From assembly GCA_902806595.1 (NCBI GenBank), contig CADCXC010000037.1, positions 1,612,001 to 1,676,000 on the forward strand: DNA of 64,000 nt. Direction: 5' to 3'. This DNA comes from Pyrenopolyporus hunteri. Its lineage: Eukaryota > Ascomycota > Sordariomycetes > Xylariales > Hypoxylaceae. Position numbers and translations under genes: made by a program. How positions within the stretch are numbered: position 1 is the stretch's first letter; every line of letters begins with the position of its first letter. The notes under the pieces are model-generated. The model saw nothing but the letters and a program-made list of their open reading frames with translations, searched no databases and had not been told where the DNA came from. Positions 40,101-52,319 of this stretch are shown here, one piece after another.

Positions 40101-43100
40101 ATATATATTTATTAAATAAATAAGTATTTAAATAAAAAAATAAATAATTATTTAAGTAAGTATTTATTTATTTAAGTAATTTTTTAAAGTTTAAGTTTAT
40201 AATAATTTAAAATTAAAATAAGTTTTTTATATAATTTAACATTTAATTATTTTTAATAATTTATTTAAATATTTATTTAAATATTTAACACATTTTTTTA
40301 TTATTTTATTATTAAATTTATTGTTTAAATTATGTTTTTTATTTATATATTAAATATATATATAATAAATATTAATAGATATAATTATTAAAGTTATTAT
40401 AAAAAAAGATTTAATTATTTTCGTAATTATAATTAAACGTTAATGGTTATTTTTAATATAATTATTTTTATTTATTTAATTAAAATATTTAATTTTATTA
40501 TTTATTATATATTAAATAAAAATATTTCGTATAATAACGATATTATAATAATTAGTTAATTATTATAATTAATAATATTATTATTTATATTATGTTTATG
40601 TTATATATTTTATTATTAATATTTTATTCGAAATAATTTTTTTTATATTAATTTTATATATTTACCTTTTATATATTATAAATTTTAAATAATTTTAACT
40701 TTATTTTTAAAGTTAAAAAATCTTAATTATTTTAATTATAATTAACGTATTTATACTTTATTATATTATTATTTAAATATATTTATTATAATATATGTTT
40801 TTTTAATAGATAAAAATTTTAAAGTTTAAAAGTTTTTTCGTATTTAATTAATAAAAATCCATTAATAATTAAAGTAAAGTAAAATATAATTATAAAATTA
40901 CGTTTAAGTTAATTATTTATTATTACTATCACTTTTTAAAACTTTTAAAAAAATTATTATTAAAGTTAAAATAATAAAAAGGTTTAGCGGTTATATTTTT
41001 TCGACATATTAATTATTATATACATTAATTATATCTTCGATATCGTCCCTTATATATTAAATAAACAATAAAATTAAAATTTTTATTAAAGAAAATTAAA
41101 ATATAAAAATAAATTTATTTTTAAAAAAATAATAATATAAATAAAAATTTATTTTAAAATAATATTTCGATAATATATTTATGAAATAATTTATAAAATA
41201 ACGTTACGCCTTAAATATAAAATTAAACTTTCGTCTTCGAAATTAAAAGTGTATTTTATATAAAAATTTTTTTAAATAAGTATTTTTAAATTACTTTAAT
41301 TAAATTCCTATTTTTTATTATCGTAAATGTCGATTATTCGAAAAATATTAACGTTATATTATATTAATTAATATCGCGTCGTTCTTTTATATTTAACATT
41401 ATCGTTAAATACGAAATTATTATTAATAATTAATTTTTTTAATAACTCGTTTTATAAAATGTCGAATTATAAAATAAATACGTTAACTAAAAGAGTAAAG
41501 AAATAAAAAGTTAAACTTTTAAAAGTTTAATTAAAATGGTAAACTTCGATATATTTAATTAAATAATAATAAATAATGTGTTAATGGCGTTAAATTTATA
41601 TAATCGTAAGGTAAGATCGAAGATAAAAATAGGTATAAATAATTAAAACGAAGTTAATAAATTAAATATAAATATATAATTAATAAATTTTTTTTTTTTT
41701 TATTTTAATTTATTAAAAGTCGGAAGTTAATTTTTTTAAAATTGCCGAATTAATTTATATTTTATTAACGAAAATAATAAAATATAATTTTATATTATTT
41801 TTATTATTAAAAATAATTCGAATATTAAATTTATTTTTATTATTTTCAAATAATAAAAATAATATAAATCGTATTTAAAATTCGAAAAAGTTATTAAATT
41901 TTATATTTTCGTCCGGTTTATATCGTATATTCGAAATTATAAAGGTTTTTTTTATTAATTATATCGTATATTAAATTTATTTTTTAAATTAAAAAAAATT
42001 TATTTACGGGAATATATATTTATTATTTATTAAATTAAATTAATTAAACGTTATATATTTATAACATTAAATTTAATTTTATTATATAAAAAATTATAAA
42101 TTAATAAAAGTTATTAAAAAAAGTTAATATTAATTAAATCGAATATTATTACTTTAATTATAAAATAAATTTAAAAGGTAAATACGGTAATTTTTTAAAT
42201 TATTTTCCTTTTCGATATTATATTTATCTTCGAAAAGTACGTTCGAATATATTTTTTATTTATAATAAAATTAGTAATCGATTTTATTTTAAAATTAAAT
42301 ATTAATTAAAAAATACTTTATTCGTCGAATATTACGGTTTACGTATTTTTATCGCATATATAATAAACGTTAAATCGTTTTTTTAAGATAAAATAAATAA
42401 CGGTTATTACTTAGATATTCGTTAATATTAATTAAATATTTTAAAGATTATTTTTAACATTAATTTATTCGATCGTTCGTTTTAATCGATAATTATTTAA
42501 CGCATTTTTATTAATTATTAACCTATCGAATATATAAAAGGAAAAAATATTTAACTTTAAAAATAAATTTAAATGGAATATTTTAATATCGTTTCGAAAT
42601 TATATTTCGTATTATATAAAGTTTAAAAATGGCGAAAAAGTATAAAAAAACGAAATTTACTTTAATCGCGTCGAATTTTTAAACGTCGTCGTTTAATAAG
42701 ATGTAGATATTAAATATTAAATAAATATTAAACCATTTTTATAATACACTTATATAAAGTCGAAAATAATAGAAAATTTTTACCGTAATATTTATTAAGA
42801 TTTTTTTATAAAATATATATTTTATTAAAAATATATTTTACTTTTACGAAACGAACATTTTTATTAGGGATTTTTTATAAAAATTGATATTTTTTATAAA
42901 TTTAAAACGTATATAATTAACGTATTAATTAACCCTTAAAATTCGAAAAAAATTTAATCATTACATTAAAAAAATATTTAAATAATAAAAAACTTTCCTC
43001 GAAATATAAAATATATATCGATTAATAAAAATAAAAAATTAAAATCGTTTATAATAAAAAAAAATTTATTATTAAATCGAATTAAATATTTTTATAAATA

Positions 43101-45363
43101 AATTAATTAAATAAAAGATTTTTCGATCGTAAAATTAAACTTTATAATTATAATATATTTTTTAATTTAATTATTATATAAAAAATATAAAATTAAAAAA
43201 AAATTAATAATATAAAAAATATTAAAATTTAATAAAATTAACGTTAAATGTTTTTAAATAATAAAATAATTATAAAAACACTACGCGATACGCGGATAAA
43301 ATAAAACCTTTTTTTTTTTTTTCGTTTTTTTTTTAAAATTAATTTTTTTTATATACGTCTTTTTTTTATAAGTTTATATATACGCTCGAATTATATATAT
43401 AAAATATAGATATTTTTATTTAATAAATACCATTTATATTATATAATAAATAATTAAAATTTCAATTAAATTTTATTAAAATATAATATAAATTAATAAA
43501 TATAATTTTTTTTAAAACTTATTTTTTATTAATATTTATATTTAAAACATAAATTAACTTGAAAATAATTAATATAAATATATTATTTTGAAAATTATTA
43601 CGCTTTATTATTATTTAAAATACGATTCGAAAATTTTATTAATTTATTTTTAAACTATTATACATTTATATATTCGAACCGTTTTTATAACACGTAATAT
43701 TAAAATTAAATAAAATTTACATAAAATTATAAAATAACATATTTATAATATTTTATCCTTTTTAAATAACCTTATTTTTATCATTTTACTTTTCTTAATA
43801 ATATAATAAAAATTCATTATTTAATATATTTTTTTAAAAAAATATCGTTTATTAATTATGTTAATTTTAATGAAAAGATTAAAATATATCGTTTTATACA
43901 CTTAAATATACGTATAAATAAATAAATTTAATTTTTATAATTATATATAACCTTTATTAATATTAAATAATCATTACTTTAATTATTAATATTTAATATA
44001 TAATTATAAAAGTTCGAATTTTTTATTTCGTCGATATCGTTTAAATATTATCGAATTAATAATATTTAAAATTTTATTATATTTTTTATTCGATTTTCCC
44101 TTAAAAAATTAATTTAAAGGAAAATTAACCCATCGAAAAATACCCGTCCTCGAATATAATATCGTATTCGTTTTTAAAATTAAACTATTAATATTTTTAA
44201 ATAAAAAAATAAGTTTATTAATTATATAAAAATTTTTAATTTTATTAATAATGGGTTAAATTTTAATTAAAATTAAATAAAAATCTTTAATTAAAATCTA
44301 ATAAAAAATTATTTTTTTTTTCGATTTATATTATATATTTTTTATTTATTTATTAATAACGATTATAAATAACTTAAAATAAAAGAAAATATCGATATAT
44401 TCGATTATATTATTTAAGTTTTAATAAAAATCTAAAAAATATTTATTAATAAAGTTATTAATTATATAATTAACGATTTAAATATATAATTATTCCTATC
44501 GAATTTTATTAATATCGTCGAATTTATTAAATTAATTATATTTATTTATAATTAAAAATTAAATAAATTTTATTTTTTAATAATTATATTTATAATTAAA
44601 ATTAAAAATATCGTAAATTAAAACTTATATAATATTAATCGTTAACTAATAATTATAAAGGTAAATTTTAATTAAATTATTTTAATTAAATCGATTTTTA
44701 ATAAATTTTAATCGTTTACGTTATAATAATTAATATTGTTTTATTTTTAGAATATATTTATACGAATTATAAAATAAAATAAAACTTTTTTCGATATTAT
44801 ATTATTATGCTTAATTATTTTCATAACGTTTATATAAAATATTATTATAATAACGGTAAAAGTAAATATTTATATCGATTTAATATATATTAAATTCGAT
44901 ATTAATTTAATAAATTATTATTTTAATTATATTTAATAAATATATCTAAATATATTAAATCGATCGGTATATTTAAAATAACCTTTATTTTATTATCGAT
45001 ATATATCGACAATAAATAAATTATTTAATAATAATATATTTCGAATATTACGTTTAAAACAATTAAAAATTTTAAAATATAATTATTTATTATAATGAAT
45101 TAAATTAAATAACTCGAACATTAAAATTTAATAATAATATCATAAGATAATTTCGTAAATAAATTAATTAAATAATTAATCTAAATTATATTTTAACATT
45201 TAAAATTATAGTAAAATAATCTTTAAATTTATTATAATTATAATAAAAAATAACGTTAAAATATATTATAATTATAATAATAAATAACGTTAAAATTCAC
45301 TAATTATTATAATAATAGTTAGCGTTAACTGCATAATAAGGACGTAGTATATATTTTATATAG

Positions 45364-45412
45364 ATTGTATAATCAGATTATAAAACCATGAGTTTTGGCG
45401 GTTTGGCGGTTT
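45364..45412 (-). repeat. Right terminal inverted repeat of AT-rich block 2
   Basis: Ends AGTTTTGGCGGTTTGGCGG-TTT at 45,391-45,412, the exact reverse complement of 17,188-17,209. The 27 nt inside (ATTGTATAATCAGATTATAA and following) match the left repeat apart from seven transitions. The copy sits at the sharp change from AT-rich to GC-balanced DNA and is less mutated than its left partner. Confidence 0.8.
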
Positions 45413-46977
45413 CGGGCATTTGGGCCAGGGTAGGTACATATGGCTGCTTATAGTCCGCTCCACCCAATGGAAGAGCGAACCGGCTCATGCTGCACCCCCG
45501 TGCAGTGCAACCTTATCTTCCCAACGTAATGTGTACCTACATCCAATACCCAGATGTCGTCTAAACGTTCTACCACCTCGGATGCCTTACTGTTGCACTG
45601 CTCTCCACGCTCTCGCCGAAGAACGCCACTCTTGGAGCATCCCACGCTTAGGTATCTTGCCAATGATCTTCAGGAACAGGCCTCAAAGGACCCCAGAAGA
45701 CGATAAATTGTTCAATAGTATCTCACCCCGGGTCCTCCGCGGTTGGCTAGGTACCTCCCTACCTCCTATGCATTCGTCGACCATCGCACGCATAATAGAA
45801 CTAGGCCATACCGTATATCGACTTATCAACCATCGGCTATACATAGCATAACGCGATTAGCTATGAGCCTCACAGGGCTTGCATTGTCATCACCTTCACC
45901 GGCCGTCAACTTCAATAAACCCACCCACCGGCGGTACCGTTACCCTGGGGGTTTAGCATGTTGCTACCGGATCTAACGTTCGATTCCGCCATCCTTTGGA
46001 CCGCCCAATCGCACCGAAGCATTGGGTTGTAGTCAGCCGCATTTGGCCGTGAGCCCATAGCCCTAGCAATTAACACCGGTCGACTGGCCTACCACCTTGC
46101 TAATGATGTAGACGGCACAATGCCACGCGAACCACACCCTGGACGGAAGAGAGAGAAAAAAAGTAATTCGGGGCAGCCATACCGTATCCAGAATGTGTTG
46201 GTACTGTTGGCTGCAAGGGACGGCAACACAGGCCATACTTCCGGGACTCCTTCTGACAGCCCAGACCGGAGAAGCTTCGAGTTTTGAATGCCCCCGAGTA
46301 AGCTTATCGTGACATGTGCAAAATCGGGAGAACCCACGATGACAAGCCTCGGACGTTTCCCAGTGTGGATATTTTTTCCGGATCAGCAACGCCATGTAGG
46401 GACCGCATACCTAGTATACGGTAAGTAATTGATGATTCGAAAAGCCTAGCTATTCATGTTAATAATAATCTACATATCTCCGAATTCGACATCTTCGCGG
46501 CTACCCATGCTAGGGCTAGGGGGACTCTACTACGCTCTAGCATAATTACTCGCTTGCGTTGCCGAAACGTCACGTCGGCGGGCCAGACGGAGAATTGATC
46601 AGTGACGGCATTATATTGTTCTCTTTGCCTTGACATACGCCGTAGCATCGCCGCCACAATTATGAACCAAGAGCCATTATGCACCAGCATTGTATAAGAG
46701 AATCCAAATAATAAAAGGCGATTGCGAGGACGCGCATAAAATCCCGCTGGCTATTACACTCAATCAATACAGAATCACAGAATATCGCATTTAGCAACTA
46801 AAGATGCGGTAAAATGATACACTCTGCGGCGCAGGACCATCTTGGCGAATGCTCCTCCGCTAGGTTTAAGAGACGCCGAAGCTTGCATCCGTCACGCAAA
46901 GACCGTTGAATCGCGTCAATGAACTCAAGGAACGACGGAATGACGTTCCCAGCCAAGACCTCGAAGCGTCGACCACA

Positions 46978-47010
46978 GACACACACACACACTCTCTCTC
47001 TCTCTCTCAA
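46978..47010. repeat. Compound (CA)n(CT)n microsatellite
   Basis: About seven AC units run directly into about ten TC units. Confidence 0.9.
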
Positions 47011-48168
47011 AGTATGTACAATACATCCGTACAATATGAGAAGCATGCGCGTTAAAGGAATTGTATGTATGTAGAATTGTGATTATGAGCGACCATCGCA
47101 TTACCCTGTTTAGATTGCCAATCTGGGGAGTAGAGCCGAAAATGCCCTCTTTATGTACGTGCATGTACCTACATATAGGTGTGGCATCTGCGGTGGTAGG
47201 GATTATCATGGTACCTATCGAGACACGTGCTTCGTACGTTCAGCGGCGAATAATAAACGATGTCACCTCACATACCGTCGATATCACAAAGATAGGAGCA
47301 TCACAAGAGGATTCTCTCCGGCTTTTTCCATCGGCAGTATTAGCATCTCCCTCGCGGATTTTTATTTTATTTTTAATTTTCAATCTTCTCGTCCTAGGAT
47401 GCTCCTAAGATGTCTACACGGATACTATAAGAGTCTCCTGTGTTTAATTGGGGTATAAAGTACGTCCGTGTATCAGGAGGACGCGAGGTGGTACATACAT
47501 GTAATGGGTCCAGAGAATCCTTGGGACCGGCCTAACAAGCTATATGCCTGTATAGGATTGGGAAGACCCCACCAGACGCCGCAGAACCCGCTTCCAGAAC
47601 CGAGCTTCTGTACATGGCACAAAGTACGTCGAAGAGAGCTAGGTAGGTACCAAATGGCGGAAATTGATGAAAGACGAATTACTTGCATGTATGTACCTAG
47701 GTACCTTACCTATGGGAGTCGTCTAAAGGATTGACGTAATGATGTATTTACCTAAGAGCACGTCGGGAATGTAGGAAATTTTCAATCCTAAGGCTATAGT
47801 CTAGTTTCACTCTCGGATCTACAACGTTTGAGGTACATTGGACAAACCACTTTTGATTCATCGCCATCTAGCAGCTTCGACATGTGAAAGGACCCTGCCT
47901 GTCCGTGCGCTCCTCTTCTTGCCTTAGATACATTATTAGATCCGTAAGAAGGTAATCTACGTAGCCGTACACTGGGAAGCTCGAGCCTCCTGTTCATGAG
48001 AAAAGTAAAATAGCTCTATCTTTAGCTGTGTAGCTTACGATCTACATGGCATCCTAATAATGCCGCAACGTGCTGTGCCAGAGAATTCTAAGGGTTTCCT
48101 TGAACGGGTACATCCTTGAAGATCCGAACGGTCGAGCTAAACAGGTACATTCGTACTTGAACGTGCTT

Positions 48169-48205
48169 GGGTAGGTAGGTAGGTACCTACCTAGGTACCC
48201 AGGTA
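48169..48205. repeat. GGTA/TACC cluster with palindromic symmetry
   Basis: Four GGTA units followed by TACCTACCTAGGTACC and CAGGTATATAA. The centre GGTAGGTACCTACC is self-complementary. It is the densest copy of the motif scattered through the GC-balanced non-coding DNA. Confidence 0.8.
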
Positions 48206-49269
48206 TATAACCCGGGATCTGCTTACTATTTCAATTGACTAGGTACCTACGTACCGAACGTTTGCTATGGAAACGCTCCAAGTCTTGCCCCTTTCCGTCT
48301 TACATAGTAAATAAAGCCTTTACATGCCTACCAGGTAGTAAGTGTGCCACGAGGGCTACTATAGGTTGTTGTGGTGATATAGCTACCTACCTGGTAAGTA
48401 GGTATTTGTTATGTAGGTCCCGTATTTTCTTCCACCCAGCACTTATTCGTTATTGGCGTTAATAAGCGCGTTTGCCTCGAGCACCTTGTAGCTTTGACCC
48501 GGTCTAAGCTACAGTCCAAGCTACACGTAGGTCCGTGTGCGCCATCTCGCTACAACTGAGATCTCAGGTTTATATTTGAAACCCACCTTACGATCTACGG
48601 TGATATCGTTAAACCGATAGATTCTCTTTGAGGCCCGATTACGAACCGCCACTCTCGAACTTGGTGCCATCCCCAAGCTCCATCCACTGCCGAGTGGACC
48701 ATTCATCCATTCATTCATTCAATCTCCCCCACAGCCAATGTCCAACGCAATGGTTAGCTGGGTTCTCGGATCCGTCCCACAGTTGATTCCCAACTAGAAT
48801 ATGGCATCATCCACTACGTACGTACTGTACATTCCAGATTTCGTTACCAGATTCAAAGCAGTAACTAGGAGCCCATTAATAAGTACACCAGATGGAAACG
48901 CATCTTGCCTGATCTTCTTAATATCTTGTAAGCGAATAATTCGTATCTAAGTGCCAATCGATCGGGAGGGCATATGCGAACTGAGGTAGAGGTATCACAG
49001 CAGCCAATGTCCGTACCTAGATAATGTGTTACGCAGTGCAAGTTCGTGCGTACAGCCGTTTTCTGGTTATTGAACTGAGATGCGATGCGGGGCCACCATT
49101 CGCGAAATATTCTATCTGCGACGAAATGTCTCATTTGGACGTGTCTATCAGAGCACTTCATATTTGGTAGCCCGTCGCACGAGCAACGAGCCCCTGAAGG
49201 ACATTAGTGTAAGAAAGCGTCTTCTATTCTCCCCCTAAGTGTAATTGGATCATGTCCCACTTGCAATTC

Positions 49270-49680
49270 TCATCCTTGACTTCAGAATTATTAAGCCCTT
49301 AGGCCCTTTTAGCTCGCAAGGGCTCTAAATTGGCTCCCTTCGGCTACGTCTTCGTGGCGTACGCCCTGCGCTTCCCGTCCCTCCCTAATCCGTTACTAGG
49401 GGCGAGACCAGTAGTCTTTCACGCCACTACTATTATCATTGCCATAGCCCTAGAATGATAGTCCACAATAATTGACAGGCGAGCTATTAACGTCTAAAAA
49501 CTAAACCAAATAAGGCCTCCTCCCAACTGCGCGGTGTCAGCCACGCGGGCTCTAGAACTATTCTCCCTAACTAGGCCTGTTGAACGATTATAGCGCGGCG
49601 GAGTGACGCAAAACGAGGCGACAACATCAAGCGGGTTTCCGTCGGTTGTGAGCCACGCCTTGATCTAACATATGTATATG
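49270..49680. repeat. Possible relic repeat, origin unknown
   Basis: Distinct from its flanks: many short G/C-rich words (CTCCCTTCGGCTACG, GCGTACGCCCTGCGCTTCCC, GCGCGGCGGAGTGACGC), GGGCTCTA twice, and a small hairpin AGTAGT-N10-ACTACT at about 49,410-49,432. No coding frame. It looks like a fragment of an interspersed repeat, but nothing in the window repeats it, so this rests on style only. Confidence 0.2.
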
Positions 49681-50059
49681 GCGGACGTTGCTCTAAAAAT
49701 CTTAAACTACCTACCTAGGTAGGTTGGAAGAACAATTGGTCTTTGCTTATGGCAATCACCTCCAAGAGATCTCATGGATCGGAATCTAAAATCTTGATAC
49801 AGTTGTATGAATGGCCAAGTGGATGATCGCCTCAAGGATGCTCTAATGCGTAAAACTCGGATCGGATCTAGATGTGTAGGTAAGCATGAGCACGGCCTCG
49901 AGTATTTGTTACAAAGATGATATCACAAATCCCTTATTTAGGCCCCCTGATGTGGAATCAAACATCACATTACATTCCTAGGTAGGCACTTAGGTATTTA
50001 TCGCGCAATTAATCGTATCATGGTACGGGTTAGAATGGATTATATCGGCCTGGGTGTTC

Positions 50060-50075
50060 AGAGAGAGAGAGAGAG
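50060..50075. repeat. (AG)n microsatellite
   Basis: About eight AG units. Confidence 0.9.
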
Positions 50076-50780
50076 CATACATGCTAGTAACCATAGGCCT
50101 AAGAATTGGCCTTGTGCAGAGAAGCGCCACCAGCCGTGTTGGCTTAGTTGTGTCCACACCAGCGGCTGACGCATGCGTCTGTGCAGAGTAATCAAAGCCC
50201 TACTGAAAACGGAGTGCTTCTATTTCGTACGGATCTCGTATCCATCGTAAGAATCGAGCCAACCTCGTAAACACTCGATTCCACCATCCGTATGCACTAT
50301 CGCGCTGCAAGTGCCAAAGTGTTCCCCCAGAAGCCCACGCGAGCCACGCAGGTACGCGAATAGCCACGAGGGAGATTATAATCTAATTATATTTTGCTCG
50401 ACCAAAGCTGTGTCCCCGAAGAATAACGGAAGCGGAGCGGCCGCATGTCCTGCAACCCTCTCCACAGCTAGGGACCTTGGAGATCTGTATCTGTCTTGCA
50501 TTTGCAGTGCCGATCCCTTTCTTTTTATTAACTACAGCAAACCCCCCGAATGCGCGGCAGATACGCTCTGCAGACATGCCCCAATTTAGGCAAGATGACG
50601 CGAGTTCTACATAGCCGAATACTCTAAATGACTTTTTGCAGACGGATAACAATCCAACCCCTTTTCTTCACAGAATGCACTTTATCAGCCGTGTGGAGAA
50701 AGTCTTACAATAACGCATTACGATTATGTAGGTGTTTACCGTGTAGTTGTCTATACGATTCTGGTAGGACACATAACGCC

Positions 50781-52319
50781 CTACTGTGGGGCATACACGA
50801 ACGCCAACTGATCTATCTCATCGCCGGCTTGGCCTAGGAAACCAACAATCCCCCACCCATTCGGTGCCGTAAAAGTCGCGCAGTCCAAAGTCGAAGTCCC
50901 GGCCTCGAGCGTCCGACCGGAGTTTATCGTAGCTTGGATGTAGAAATTTCGCGTCTGAGCGTCCTTCTGCCCCTGGCACAGCTTCGCGCCGGTCCAATAT
51001 TCGTCGGTGCCGAGCGATAACGTCGCAACATCACCGCCATCACCGCCATGTGTAAATATCGTACCGTCGGTCAACTCCAAACCAACGCTATCTAACCGCT
51101 TCCCACCTCGAAAGGTGAGTGTCGTGACCTTTGGTGATGATTTTGCCGCGAGCGTCGTCACGTCGCTAAACCAGGTACCATGTGGGCCACCCCAGAACCC
51201 GGACTGCCGCAGCCCTGAACCCGTCGACCAGGTAAAGTTCACGGTAATTGGGTTGTGGTCCGACAGGACGCTACCGTTAGACTGCAGGAATTTAGTACTC
51301 TCGTAATTCCAATACGTGGCGCTCAGGTCGAGCAGCGGGCTTCCGCGGTAGAAGACCTTATCCACGGTCTCGCACTCGTTGGTGGCGCTCGGGTTCTCGC
51401 AGACGGTTTCGGTGTCCGGGACGGTGCCGCCGCGAACTAGTTCGACCCAAGTGTCCGTGAGGCCATTTTGCTCGGAGAAAATACGAATGCCATCGCCTGT
51501 CCGCGTGTAGCGGCCGTTCGTATCGCCGTACACGAGCACTGCGTTGCCACCGCTACGGACATCTATGGCGTCGGCCACCTGCCGTAGATTGGCAGCGCGC
51601 GCCGTTATATCGCCCTCTTCGGAACCCGCATCTGTATGTAGGTTGTACACGTCTACGTAAACGCCATCATCAAGCACGGCCCGCATGAAGGTAAAGCCCT
51701 TAGGAGTTAAGCAATCGCCGGAACCAACGCTACATGTCTCCCATTTGACGCGCTCGAAGTCGATCCAGTCGAAGTTAGACAGGGTATTGAGCCCGGAACC
51801 GAAGGGGACCCCTCCCGAGGTAGCCGTGCGATACGGGTGCGTGTCCGTACCGTAAATGTGGGCGTGATAGTTGAAGTCCTTTACTTTTGTTAGGTTCTTA
51901 GATCTATCTTAGCCATCCCCTGTAGCCCAAGTCTAGCCACCCATTTGCTACCAGGACTCTCTGTTTCAACGAAAAAGGGAGGACGGTACAGGGGCATAAG
52001 GCACGCAGTTTCGAAACTCGACCACGGTCGCCAAACCCTTACGCATCATCAATGCAGGGAGAGTGCGCGGGGGACGAGAATGCTTACGTACCTCTTGAAC
52101 GTGAATTATATCATAATCGTACTGCGCAAACTTCATGCCTATCAACCCTGAGTTGGTGGCCTTGTCTCCCGGGACCTCGTTGCCGTTGAGGAATGCTGGT
52201 AACCCTGCGACATTCATGCTCAAGACGCTGAAGTCGCCACTGTTAGCCGCTAGGGCATTGCCGATTAATAAGGCCATCATGCCGGCCGGAAAAGCCATGT
52301 TAGTGGTCTGGTGCTGCAT
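50781..52319 (-). CDS. Secreted endonuclease/exonuclease/phosphatase-fold protein with C-terminal jacalin-like lectin domain
   Basis: Two exons (52319-52092 and 51878-50781) encode about 441 aa. The N-terminus is a probable signal peptide (core MAFPAGMMALLIGNALA from Met8). The EEP (DNase I-like) domain spans about 28-292, with the family's active-site markers: the Glu of HVQE at 76, His157 in NLHTDAG, GDTN at 194-197 and SDHNP at 282-286. A linker leads to a jacalin-like beta-prism domain at about 305-440 (GFWGGPHGTWFSD, ITFRGGKRLD-like TFRGGKRLDS, THGGDGG). The EEP fold covers nucleases, sphingomyelinases and phosphoesterases; the substrate cannot be told from sequence. A lectin domain suggests targeting to a glycan surface outside the cell. 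The gene stands alone between two gene deserts. Splicing joins HVQE to DFNYHAHIYG, as the fold requires. Confidence 0.88.
51879..52091 (-). other. Intron in the EEP-jacalin gene
   Basis: 213-nt phase-0 intron, donor GTACGT after the codon for the catalytic-loop Glu and acceptor GTAAAG before GACTTCAAC. It is long for a filamentous ascomycete intron. It contains stops in the frame, and removing it reconnects the EEP domain. The acceptor was chosen by frame and homology; other AG dinucleotides nearby would break the conserved sequence. Confidence 0.75.

Larger units (their letters stand above)
17237..45363. repeat. AT-rich hypermutated block 2 (RIP-like), about 28 kb
   Basis: Gene-free, almost entirely A and T, with C mostly in CpG. 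Unlike block 1 it keeps tracts where non-CpG C survives on the plus strand while G is gone (about 17,700-23,600, 29,080-31,300, 42,900-44,600) and tracts of the opposite polarity (28,250-29,000, 31,980-34,400, 37,800-40,000). It contains several inverted-arm repeats, a minisatellite and decayed coding frames, so it is probably a nest of old mobile elements. The inverted terminal repeats suggest that the block, or its outermost layer, inserted as a unit. No rRNA, tRNA or mitochondrial gene was seen. Confidence 0.9.
45413..50780. other. GC-balanced gene desert with GGTACCTA motifs and microsatellites
   Basis: 5.4 kb without a recognisable protein, tRNA or rRNA. Open frames of 60-143 codons occur on both strands at random, without protein-like composition. 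It has normal base composition, so it has escaped the mutation process of the adjacent block. It holds scattered TAGGTACC/GGTACCTA clusters, dinucleotide microsatellites and one compositionally distinct stretch at 49,270-49,680. A short or non-coding transcript cannot be excluded. Confidence 0.6.

Noticed and set aside
17237..45363. Block 2 as mitochondrial DNA inserted in the nucleus
   Set aside because: AT-richness is similar, but there are no mitochondrial genes, rRNA or tRNA, and the CpG enrichment and strand-polarised C loss fit RIP-like change instead.
17237..45363. Block 2 as a regional centromere
   Set aside because: AT-rich RIPed DNA is common at fungal centromeres, but the block is short, bounded by inverted terminal repeats, and nothing specific to a centromere can be read from sequence.
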